From assembly GCA_964035545.1 (NCBI GenBank), contig OZ037766.1:19767767-19831766 (forward strand): a stretch of 64,000 bases of DNA, written 5' to 3'. This DNA comes from Bugula neritina (taxonomy: Eukaryota > Bryozoa > Gymnolaemata > Cheilostomatida > Bugulidae). How positions within the stretch are numbered: the first letter of the stretch is position 1; each line of letters opens with the position of its first letter. Positions 15,001 to 25,600 of the stretch are shown piece after piece. Under the pieces are notes generated by a model. The model saw only the letters and a list, made by a program, of their open reading frames with translations, had not been told where the DNA came from and searched no databases. The position numbers and the translations under genes are program-made.

Positions 15001-18000
15001 TTTGGAGCAAGGAAGCCATATGCAATGTACAATCAGCATAGATATGTTGAAATAGACTTGTTGGCCTTACACTATGTGCAGAGTATTGTTATTGGCTCCA
15101 ACATCCCCCACTTTGACATTCTGCTGCACACCAGTAAAGATGGTAAGACCTGGACATCGGCTATCCCAGTCTCTGGACTCACGTATACTTCAGAGCAACC
15201 TATTGCTGTCAACAGATTGGCTAGCCATATCAGGTTGGTCGCGTATTTTGCTTGCACACTTTGTATTTGAGCATATGTAAAACTTACGCAAGTTTATAGT
15301 TGCCATCCTTGTGAGAAAACCTCTGATGGAAGAAGTTTTTGTTAAATCGGGCTAAGGACTTATTCAAATGGGGCACAGGAACAATTATGACTGGATGCTC
15401 TTCCTAACATCACCAATGTCCTTTGTCGGGGTTCAAACTCATGACTTCGTGCTTACTAAGCAAATGCTTTAACCCCTAGACCACGGCTGCTCCCTGTTTT
15501 AGTATATGTGAAGATAATTAATTTAATAGTGCTTTCTTTTATTAAAGTTTATGTTTCTGCATTGATACATATTATTCACAATTTAAGAATTCAGACCTCC
15601 TATGTTTTTCAGATCTAAAATTAGAAACAAAAATAAGCTATTAGTATCAGAAGTGATGCGTGTGTTGTTCATCTCCCTCCAGCAGCTTTGCAGTGTTTTC
15701 AACTTATTAAAATTTGTAATTTTAGAGTTATTTTTTCAAGTCCACCTTCCTTGGAAATTAATATGGAGATATTTGGTTGCCTTCAAGAAAGCAAGTATAG
15801 AACGGCTCTCACCAAACCCAAAGGTAACTTGACTAAAATATACAAACATTTTGATAAAGCAAAGTTTTTATACATTTTTAATTTTTTTTGGCTTGCAATC
15901 ATTATAAATGGTAACCAAGCAAAAATAAATGCAGACAATGTAATGGAACCACAACTGCATTTGTTACAGCAATTATAATAATTGTGTAGTTGAGCCTTTC
16001 TCCTTCAACTATGCATTTTCCCACTGGGTCAGTCTTCTTTATTTTAAGAACTTTTGGTCAGTGTTATTATTTCCATACATATCACACAAAATTTAAGTAT
16101 GTAAATGATGAAATTTGTAATACCAGTTATTTTATACAATGTCATCACACTGAATGTCATTTTGTATACATTTAGAGTTCCAGCATGCACCACGGCAGAT
16201 ATTGGCTTCAGAAACTGAACTGTATATATGTGACTCAAAACCAGAGAAAGGTTTTCCACCAACTTGTCTTGTTAAATCTTTGATCACCAACACTTGGTCA
16301 GGTATATCGTATTGAAATATAAGTGGTGTGTAAACATAATATTTTACAAGTTGAATAAGTTTTTATAAAATATACTTCCTATAGTTCTTTGATAAAAAAG
16401 AATTGAATTTTTTTGACTCTAATTTTTTTTGTGATTTATCTAATCCTTACATAGTGCTGTTCCATTTTGATCTGCTGTGTTAGTTATAAATGACTTGTAT
16501 AAATACTATACAATAAAAAGTATCTTGTCATGTTGTTTTAATTTTAATTTGATGATGTTACTAAATTTTTTTATATTCTAATTTGAATTGATTTTATTGG
16601 TCACATGCATATTAGGGTAGGTTTGCTGTGCAACTGACGGTGGTTCTGCAACTCTTTATTAGAGTTGCCCTCTCATTAAACAACTTATAGACACACCAGA
16701 AGCATTCCCAGCTAAACAAATGCTGCTGTTTATGAGAGATTACATCTGATAGTAACTTAAGAAAATGTAGTTTTCTTTGTAAAATATGTTCATAAACCGT
16801 CACCAGTTTCCATTTAAATGATGTGATTAGTCAAACAGTAAACTTGTATTCCGGTCGTTATGCAGACATGGACCCCAGGATTCAAAACCTTATTGGACTT
16901 AACAGTGATGTTGGCTACGCATTTGGTTTGACCAAATCTGGGAAGTATATGATGACCAGAAATGGAGGAAATCTGTGGACAAATATCAGCCCAAAACTGT
17001 ACCAATCGGTTAGTATTGTACAATTAGCATCTCTTACGCAGATATTTTATATAAGCTAGTGTTTGACATGGTTTTGCAGGGCTTTAATTTTCTGCATTTG
17101 CGTAGTGCAAGCGCCTATATCTTATGATTGAAATCTAGCTACTGTTGTTTTTATTTCACTTTTAAAGTTACAACATTCCTAATCGCACAACGTAAAACAA
17201 TAATTTTTATGGATACATGTGCTAATAATAATAAAGCTGAAATTATGTTAGGTACTATCCCTAATGTTGTTACTAGTCAAACACTACCAAATTAATATGT
17301 TATACCTGTTTTATTTAGTATGACTGTAATTCATTTGTGGATGATTGAACCAAACTTATCTAAACTGTAATATCTATTGAAACATTAGCAAAATTGTTCT
17401 CAATCTTTTAGAATACGGCAAGCTTTTAGCCAAATCTTATACTAGATTTCAGAATTGACCAATTTTCAATATGTTAATTAATTCATATTTTAAAGCATAT
17501 TTTAAACATGAGAGCTATGCATGGTATATGTTGATTCTATTTTTAGTTCTCTGTTGATATCCCTCCGCTATCTCTGCCATGGGAAAATCTTACCCAAGAC
17601 GTGCTCTCCACCCCACACAAGTGTAGCTCACCTGATGGGACTCACACTTTTGCTGGTATTAACACCTTTCCTGTCAACCTACATATACATAGCTATGTAA
17701 CAACCAAAGTGTAACTCAGCAAAAATAAATCTTCTTGCTAACTTGTGCTTGTATTTGTAGCTAGCTTGTTTTTTATCAGTCATAAGAGTTATTGTCATGG
17801 TAGATGGAAGTTTCCGTCACTATATGCTATTTATGCAAAATTTATGCTGGTATATTTGCCATGTTTACATTTTAGGTGCAGTAACATAGTAACTGCCTCT
17901 CAAAAAGTTTCAGTTTATATTGTTAAGAAAGTATAAGGTGATGAAAGCTAACTTTTTGTATTGTAGCAACGGATGATGGTTTGCACCAGCTTGTGGGAGG

Positions 18001-18040
18001 AGTGTGGAAGAGAGTAGTGGATTGGGAAACATGCTGCTAA
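2..18040 (+). CDS. Large extracellular protein with DUF11-like repeats, F5/8 type C domain and C-terminal propeller-like module (5'-partial)
   Basis: Exons read by splice sites: 2-117 (or 133), 1528-1620, 1932-2136, 2346-2530, 3348-3503 (or 3524), 4164-4336, 5140-5317, 5785-5957, 6403-6483, 6627-6876, 7405-7651, 8106-8269, 9194-9353, 9639-9783, 10072-10156, 10544-10717, 10989-11157, 11838-11954, 12331-12568, 12754-12823, 13021-13134, 13980-14196, 14588-14698, 14993-15233, 15726-15823, 16176-16301, 16839-17008, 17547-17655, 17967-18040 (TAA). Codon phase is continuous from 1528 to the stop, about 1,440 codons; the join of the first exon to 1528 is unresolved. Repeats of about 110-130 residues recur, each with a 'VxxGExxxxxxTV' strand and a following 'VVSVG'-like strand (FKVVSVGSSIPC, VCGVNIIEHGANLPC). 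This recalls DUF11/CARDB-type beta-sandwiches. Many N-x-S/T sites suggest secretion. No transmembrane segment is seen; the protein ends in WETCC. The name is structural only. A role in the matrix or at the cell surface is inference. Confidence 0.8.
134..1527 (+). other. Intron without visible genes
   Basis: AT-rich intron of the large plus-strand gene. Two open frames (from 425 and from 909) lack coding character and start at non-ATG codons. Because exon 2-117 ends in a phase that does not fit 1528, either a small exon is hidden here or the first exon ends at 133. Confidence 0.5.
4698..5146 (+). repeat. 23-bp minisatellite, 19 units, ending in a functional 3' splice site
   Basis: The unit is approximately GGGTTGAGTGTGGTAATACTCTA, repeated 19 times with few changes (C/T in ATACTC or ATATTC, G/A in TTGAG or TTAAG). 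The array fills the end of an intron. Its final unit runs into exon 5140-5317: the acceptor is ACTCTAG and the exon begins GGTTGAGCTC, so the unit's own TAG/GGTTGAG junction is the splice site. Confidence 0.95.
6497..6578 (+). repeat. Short tandem repeat around GTTACCACACT
   Basis: About six imperfect copies of a unit near 15 bp (TGTTACCACAC plus TGT or ACT) occupy the intron between exons 6403-6483 and 6627-6876 of the large plus-strand gene. Confidence 0.85.
9043..9111 (+). other. Possible extra in-phase exon, or antisense open frame
   Basis: A GC-richer island inside an intron of the large plus-strand gene. On the plus strand an acceptor (TATCACAG) and a donor (GTAAGC) bound 69 nt that keep phase 0 on both sides, so it could be an alternative cassette exon. 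On the minus strand a 41-codon ATG frame (9163 down to 9038) reads through the whole island. Neither product is recognised. Confidence 0.3.
10209..10367 (-). mobile_element. Short TIR element, family A, copy 1
   Basis: About 160 bp with ends resembling TACRTTTCCATTGCTT in inverted orientation (left TACATTCCCATTGCTT, right AAGCAATGAGAA). The interior matches the copy at 19963-20121 in reverse orientation, including the CGATGCAACTGTTCCCAAA segment. Non-autonomous; it lies in an intron of the large plus-strand gene. Confidence 0.75.
11744..11780 (+). repeat. GT-rich microsatellite
   Basis: Imperfect (GTGTGA/GTGT) tract inside an intron, about 60 bp upstream of the acceptor region of exon 11838-11954. 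Confidence 0.8.
13184..13332. mobile_element. 131-bp foldback element with 9-bp target duplication
   Basis: The element spans 13193-13323. Both ends carry GGGTGTGACTAAAATGGGTG followed by GCCACCC, in perfect inversion. ATTATATTG flanks it on both sides (13184-13192 and 13324-13332). Inside, GACACCCATTTTAGTCA and its reverse complement flank a 10-nt C tract, giving a nested second palindrome. The 9-bp duplication fits Mutator-like elements; this assignment is inference. It sits in an intron. Confidence 0.85.
14588..15823 (+). other. F5/8 type C (discoidin) domain of the large plus-strand gene
   Basis: Three exons (14588-14698, 14993-15233, 15726-15823) encode a discoidin-like domain. It opens with Cys and the family's 'LGM...I..SQI' start (CAKVEALGMAANTINSSQI). 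It continues with YVEIDLLALHYVQSIVI, the usual 'W.qvDLg....v..i' strand, then a TSKDGKTWTS stretch. It closes with LEINMEIFGC, the canonical last strand and second Cys. The family binds carbohydrates or membrane lipids; the ligand here is unknown. A SINE lies in the second of its introns. Confidence 0.85.
15279..15496 (-). mobile_element. tRNA-derived SINE, copy A
   Basis: Read on the minus strand it starts with a tRNA-like head. There is an A-box-like TGGTCTAGGGG and, about 45 nt on, a degenerate B box (GAGTTTGAACCCC). A conserved body follows (GGAAGAGCATCCAGTCATAA, then AAGTCCTTAGCCCGATTTAA), ending in ACTATAAACTTGCGTAAG. Related copies are at 33972-34190, 46637-46846 and 51150-51370. It lies antisense in the intron that splits the F5/8C domain. 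Confidence 0.85.
16176..18040 (+). other. C-terminal module with repeat-like beta-strands
   Basis: Four exons after the F5/8C domain encode about 160 residues. They contain two similar stretches: GLTKSGKYMMTRNGGNLW and a later TDDGLHQLVGGVWKRV. The 'G..y.t..gg..W' pattern is like one or two blades of a BNR or sortilin-type beta-propeller. There are too few strands for a closed propeller, so this could be a fragment of a fold or an unrelated domain. It ends with Cys-Cys at the stop codon. Confidence 0.45.
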
Positions 18041-18141
18041 GGTCATTCATCATAACTGTAGTATTTATTGTACTGCTGGTAGTATTACATTTATATACCC
18101 TTATTGCACTACAACAGTTTTATCCCGTTAAATCATTGCAG

Positions 18142-18420
18142 AATAAATGTAATTAGATGATGATTTTGTCATCCTCTCTTTAGGCGAAAGCTGGTAAACA
18201 ACTGGTCTATATCCGTTAGATGGATGCAATCGTGTTTTTTATTTTTATCTATTGTGATGGGTTGTAGTAATTGTCTTGAGGTTGATGCTTCAATTTATGA
18301 TTTTGTGTTGTTGCTTTTGAAGTTGTTTATTATAAATGTTGTGCTAATAGAATTGTTTAAATTAGAAAAATATCCAATTGACTGTACTTTGTCCATTTAA
18401 ACAAAAAAAAACAAAATAAA
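18142..18420 (+). terminator. Polyadenylation signals of the large plus-strand gene
   Basis: AATAAA occurs at 18142-18147, about 100 nt past the TAA at 18038-18040, and again at 18415-18420 within AAATAAATAAATAAG. Either could end the transcript; the first is the closer. Confidence 0.5.
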
Positions 18421-19641
18421 TAAATAAGTTTTGTGACTTGTGTAAAACACTGACTATTTATGGATTACAAGGTGCTTACTATAAAGAAGCAGAACGTTAG
18501 TTGAAAGAATCTGGTAATGAATATCATTGTACCAACTTTAGTTCAGAGTGCAGTTACCTGCTACCTATCTCTAAGAACAGCTTGGTTACAAAATTTAGTT
18601 ATTACATGCACCTGTCGAAAGTATGATACAACTATGAAAGCAAAACATTACATTACAACTTTCTTCAACATAAAATTATGAAATTTAAACCAATTAATTA
18701 TCATTTCCAATAAACCATGAGTTTACATTTCATGCTCACATTTTCCGAAAAACTGATCTAAATTATGCACTGTAATTAGTCAGCGGAAAGATTTTACTAA
18801 AAGCCCTACTAATGGAGCAGATTTCCACAATATACGCACACAAACATTCTTATTCTAATATATATTTATAGCCAGCAATTCATTAGTAACCTAGCCTATC
18901 AACACCATAGCGGAGGAGGTCACATCTTTTATACCATCTTTTTATTTTGAACACTATGGAAAAGAAATAGCACACTTTAAGCATGTTAGTATTCTCTTCT
19001 CTTTCAAACTAGTAATTCCAACAACAAAGGGTTTGATTTAAAACAAAACTCAAATTGATATTGAATTGATACTAAAACTTAACCAAATCATAGAAATCTT
19101 TATAACCTATAAAGATTTGTCACAACAAATGTAAAATAAAATACAAGCACATAACTCTGATCTATCAATGTTGTTTCACACCAGATAGTACGACATTCCC
19201 AACACTGGTAAGCCAGAAGCACTAGAATCATGTCTACGCAAAATCTGAATGATTAAACAGGACATAAAACAAAGTATAAACAAATTTAGTTATTCAAAAT
19301 TATTGTATTTAAATTACCAATAGTTTGAACAGATCTAATACTTCCAAGAAGTAGAGATATTAGTTGAAAAAACAAGTGAAGAGTAAGTTTGAATGTCTAA
19401 ATAGCAAAGAGATTTTTACCAGAGTGTCCAGAAAACCGGTCTGATATAACAAAATAGATATACAAAAATGTAACAAAATAATAGATCATAAATAGAAATT
19501 ATTTAGTAAAGTAATAGGTTGACATTGGATTTAAACACACTATGCGTAGAAACTTGATAACCAAGAAGTCGGTCTTTCAAATACTGGACATATATTTACC
19601 CAGAAGTTGTTACCTAATGACCTGAGAATGATGGAATAAAT
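18421..19641. other. Convergent intergenic region
   Basis: AT-rich sequence between the 3' ends of two convergent genes. I see no gene, RNA or clear repeat in it. Confidence 0.6.
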
Positions 19642-22600
19642 TTAAGTCTTAATAACCAGAGTTCCGTTGCTGCTGGGGAAGTCGGATGATGCTCTGGAGG
19701 TCCCCCGTACTATTGGCCGTTGATTATCTCGGACAAATGGAGGATCAGCGTCATCTAGAAGGTCTGATTCCCAACCGCTGTCTTCTTGAGGAACGTAGTG
19801 AAACACTGGAATAAGTTGATGTGTGTGGAGTGATCTGTGTCTTCGCACTAACAAACATATCTAAAACATAACACAGTGGCTAAATGCAACAAACTGAACA
19901 CAGTTCAGGAAATGATGGTTGTGGCATTTTTCGTTTTCCGTTAACCATCACAACGCATACACTGCGTTTCCATTGCTTGGGATGAATCTGTACCGGTGCT
20001 CGCAAAGATCTATTTGTGGTTGCAGTTTGCATGAACTTATGGTTGTGGTTTGATTCGATGCAACTGTTCCCAAATATCGAATGAAAAATCCATTTTCATA
20101 AATCGAAGCAATGGAAACGTAGCTATAGAGATAAGTCAGAATTCTAGAATATAAATGGCTGTTGTAGATTGAAAAGTAAGTATCACTTTGTCAAGTAACT
20201 AAGAAAAAACTCATTGTAGAATAATAATATGCACAAAAGCTGTAGAAATATGCTTCGTTATCATGTGAATTGAGCTTATACCAAGTTTTCTTGCTGTGTC
20301 ACAGCTTTCCGTTATTCTGTAACACCTGACTAAGTTATTAATTTCTTCTGTGCTGATTACACTTGGAAATGTGTTCCATCCATTGGTATTTAATTATAGG
20401 AAGAAATCTCGATATATACATATTAGTATTTATTGTCAATGGGTCGAGAGTGTGTTGCAGTTTTGGGGTGTTTACATAATGATACTTTAAACTTTTTGTT
20501 GCTGTGAGAAAATCTATGTTTTAGTTCTGCATGAGATTTTGGGTAACAGATTACTCATGATTTCCAATAGCAATCTAACTTAGCAACAATGAAATTGGGA
20601 GATGCAAGCTTGATTGGCTATCGCAAACAAATCAGTTAATCATGATAGACATTAGACTCGCATGATAAATACAACAAAGATAACTTACGACTAGAGAAAC
20701 TAGAGCAACCACAGCTAATGCGACTAGAGGTACAGCCACATAGTACAATGAGTACTGAGTGAGATTCTTACTGGCTGTAGAGGGTGAGTCTGTAGTAACC
20801 ATACCATTCTACAAGATGACATGTTTGACAAACTAATAATGAAAGTGCAGAATAATGACAAAGAGATATGTAAACTATTTATATCCAATCAATAAATCTA
20901 AAGATATGTTTAATAAACTTGAAAATGTTGGAATAATCTAGAGGGAACAACTCTCACACTAGATGAGCTACTAACCTCATTAGTTATAGTAGAAACTGCT
21001 GCTGTAAATATGCGATTTGTATCTCTAGATGCTGCATCGTTTAGGAGGTGCCTCAGTCGCATTCCGAGTTCTAATGTGTCTTCTAACAACTCCTGCTTTC
21101 TATAAAAAAGGGTAGGTGAGACAATAAAATTAAATTTATTCCAAGTCTATTGTTATTTGTCTTCTTTTATCACACAACTTATTGCCCAGAGAAGGTTTGA
21201 GATTCAATTACTTTAACTAGGATAGCTATTTGCATACTGCAAAAATGTATTCTAAAATGTAGGGAGAAAATAGTTCTAAACGGTCATATTTAGTCTTACA
21301 ATATAATGGGCATACACAGCTATGGCATAAATTTTGTTATAGACAAGATGCACTGAAAAGTCAGTAAATTTTGAGCTCTTTAACAATAAAAAAATGTTGA
21401 GTGGCAAACAATTTTAAATCTAACATTTTATGCACCATAGCTTCATTGAGTTATAGCCCGTGATAGAAATACTGAGAAAATTTACAAATGATATTTAGAA
21501 GTTATGCTTGTTAATACGTTGTTTCCAGATAATAAACTAAACATTAAGCACTGCTTTGTTTATTGACATGTTTTTAGCATCGGCAAAACATTTGCAGGCA
21601 ATTTACATCTCCCTAATCAATGTTTAATACAGCAAGGGCTCAACTAAAACATCATGTTTACCTGTTATATTCATGCAACCAACTTAAAATAATCGCTATT
21701 ACTTCTGCAAAAAGCAATATAATTTTTCACACAAGGTATAATTTATCAGGAAGTAATTCACAACGGGAAACCTTTACTTTAAATTCTATATCCTTTATAC
21801 ATATTTAAAATGAAATGTAAAAATTTTTTTAACTAAACCTTCCACACAATTGTAGAGTTGCATGGCAAAGCAAATGAATTTTTTCAAGTGAATATTTCAT
21901 TTGGTTCACATTTCAATTCACTTGTTTAAGATGTTTCAACCTGGCATGAAAATGATTGAAACAATATTGTCAGCTAACCGTCATCTAACCATGGATGACA
22001 CTCTAAATGCACCTAAGGCAAAGCTAGAAGGTGCTATCCAGTGGGTGTATGCCAAAATGATATTAGACAGGCTGTTGCATATTCAACTTATCATCCCTTT
22101 CCATGTTGCTAATTTATCCAAAAGAACAGGGCTATAAAAATTTCTAATCAAACGTATCACGGAAGCTGCTAAATCGAAGTTATAAATAGTGAAGAAGTGC
22201 TTTAGAAGTTTCAACTCATGATTTTTTTTCAGGGTTACTTTGCAATATCTTCCCATAGCTAGACCTTGCCACAAGGCCGCAGAGGTTTTAATCACAGTGT
22301 TTATTCTCCTAAACAGATTGTCATCCCAGACTGACAAGCGTAGGGCCACACGGTGCATATTTTCGCAGACGAAAATTTGCAGTACAAGTAGAAAAGGTGT
22401 CCACTGTATGCATTGAGAAAACATCCTCACTTGTTGTTCAGAATGCTGAGCGGCAAGTGAGAATATTTTGTCGTAGTCACCTAATTGGCTGGTAGTTATT
22501 TAGCGAGCCCACTTTTCTTAATTTAGTGCTACATTCCATTAAAATTTTAAGTTTTATTGAAAGCGAGTGAGATTTAAAAATTAAAAGTTAATTTATCCCA

Positions 22601-25600
22601 TAGCCATAGCCATAGACAAGGCGAGCAGTAAAGTTAAACGCAAATATTCTTATCTAGTAGTTTTTCGATTTCACTGACACTACGTTTCGTATAGTGGAAA
22701 CCTTTTCTACATGTGGTTCAAATTTTCGTCTGCGAAAATACGCACCGTGTGACCTTACACTGATGAATTTGATGCAAATAGGCATAGTAATACTTTTTAA
22801 TTCATGTTATTTATTGATAATTTATTTGTTAAAATTATTAGTGAATAATAGTCGTGCTCTTGTGATTGGGGCCTACTTACTCTCAAAACACAGAATAACA
22901 GTAGTAATAAAGAACTGAAAAAAAACTTTGTGCTCAACATTAGAAATGTAGAAAACAGGGTTAGAGCCAATTACATATAAATGTAATTAATTACAATTAC
23001 GAGAAAATCTGTTAATTATAATTGAAAATTAATGTAATTAACTACAATTACTTTTGCACTAACAAGGAATAAATGGAAGTTATGCAATCTCACTTCTGGG
23101 TTCTAACTACCTGGGGCAATTTTGTCAGTGGAGAGCCTCTTTTGTTCTCAATAATGATTAATAGGGTAATACAATACTACACTAAATTGATTTAAACTTT
23201 TTATTAAACAGTAGGCATGATAGAAAATGTATGAACTTTCAAGATTTAAAAATTTGAAGCAATTGACATGTAATTATAAAATAATTGTAAAAGTCATTTA
23301 CTTAATTACAATTACATTTTTATACATTAATTACAAATTACATTTAATTACTTGAAAAAATGTAATTAATTATAACCAATTACAATTACGAATTACAATT
23401 ACCTCAACCCTGGTAGCAAATATGTTAATTTTCGTTTACAGTCAACTTGCTATATAACTTATAAGCATGTACTATAGCTGTTTAGTTTTATTTCAAATTC
23501 AACTTTTAATAAACTCTAATATACTATTTGGAAAATTCAACTATTGGCTGATTTACTCAGAAAATTAATCACAAAGACTGGTAATATAATTATTATAAAA
23601 ACTACTGTATTATTCATTACATAATTAAAATTGGTAACTGCAAAATTTAATAAATTACTTGATCAGCTAATTACCACTAATAGTTATGCATGTATAACTT
23701 AACAGATTGATGAAATAGGGCCAAAATTCAATCAGTTTAATTACTGTAAACTTATTTGAAAGCCTATAATTATTATTATTATTAAAATGAATTTAAAAAA
23801 AATATATACCTTATATACTTGGATGAGTTTCTCATGCAACTATTTAATGTAAACATAAAGTAATATGAGCCTACAGTGAGTCGTAAAATAACAGACAACG
23901 CCTTAATGTCGCTAATCTTAATAAGTCACACTGTAGTGAGTATAAGGTCACTTTTACTATTAGTATTAGTGCTATGCCTAGCCATATGCCATGGTTTTAA
24001 ATTTAAAATTATTACATTTACTGTCACCATGAGTATGAGTATCAGTATTAGTTAATACTCACACTTAGAGTAAATGGTTAGATTTTACTACCAGTATCAG
24101 TATGTAACTAATACTAATATTTATCATGATAGTAACAGTATTACAGTATGAGTGCACTGGCATGATTATGAGTATAACTACAACTATAACGTACGCAAGC
24201 TGCTGTCCATTTCCTACACAAAATAATAGGGTCATTTTACTTATCTTAGTACACACTGGAAATCTCCACTTTTCAGCTATTTTTTCACAAATTAGCTGCT
24301 AATGAACAAGGGCTTTTGCCAAAACTAGTAAAATATAAATGAATGCACCTAAATAATCGGGGTTCTTCTTAATTTTGCTTGATTTCCCATGATTTTTCCT
24401 AATTATTCAGCTACTTTTAATTGCAGAGTTTTATGAAAAAACTATAACTCTCCGAAATCAAAAGTGGCTGAATAATTAAAAAAAAAACATGGGAAATCAA
24501 GCAAAATAAGGCAAAACCTTGATTATTTAGGTGTATTCATTCATATTTTACTAGTTTTGGGCAAAAAACCATGTTCATTAGCAGCTAAATTGTAAAAATA
24601 GCTAAAAACTGGAGATTTCTAGGATGTACTAAACTAAGTAAAATGACCCAATAATAAATTATACCACTAGATAACCACTTAAATGATACATTGATCACAT
24701 CAACCAAAGGAGCAGTTACACATTTACATATCACAATAATAAATGAACATGCGGCGAAATTGAATGTGCAAGTTACTTGTCAGCAGTACTGTACGACTCA
24801 TACATCAAATAATAAATAAATATAACAAGTATGCAATTTAGTTAATTCATATTGATGTGTATGAAATGACTTATCAGATGTGTACAAACCGACTGGGTAC
24901 GAAACGACTTGTGTACGAAATGACCTATATTACTATAACTATAAGTTATCGCTAGTGATACTGATAGATCATTGGTGTAGTCCCTATGAGTATCAGTATC
25001 GCTATAACAGTATGATAGTGATACTCATACTGATGGTCAGTAGCAGTAGACGTACCAGCACTCGTAGTGATTGTGAGTGAGTAACAATAACTCTGACTGT
25101 AAGTCTAACAGTAACTGTAACAGTACCACTTACACTAACAGTAACTCAAACTGTAAGCATAAGCAATTATAGTTTGAGTTATGGTTTAAGTAAATGATAT
25201 ACTAAATCTAAATTAATACTAATAGCTCTAGTAATAGTAAATCACTCAATGTAATACTTATAAAATTAAATTTAAAATTTTAAACAACCGAGCTTTAAAT
25301 TAAAGTAATTGTGTGAATTCATCCTGAACTAAAGAATAAAAATACCTCAAATTAGACAACTCTTTAAGTATTATTATAGCATCAAGTTTAAATTTGTAAT
25401 TATAGTCATAGTGATACTGATAGTGCCTAGCTTGGTCATTGATAGCCTTAACACTTGATAATTTTGGTGTATCACTTTGAATTAAATAGTATAAGTATAG
25501 GTATGTCATCCCCCACACTCACCCAGTCTCAAGACCAAATTGGTCATAGTGGAGGTAACTTTCCCTCTCTGCAACACTCTCAGTTGGAATCTACTACAGA

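Noticed and set aside
22083-22430. 115-codon minus-strand open frame
   Set aside because: Overlaps the left end of the PIF/Harbinger-like MITE and has no recognisable domain or codon bias.
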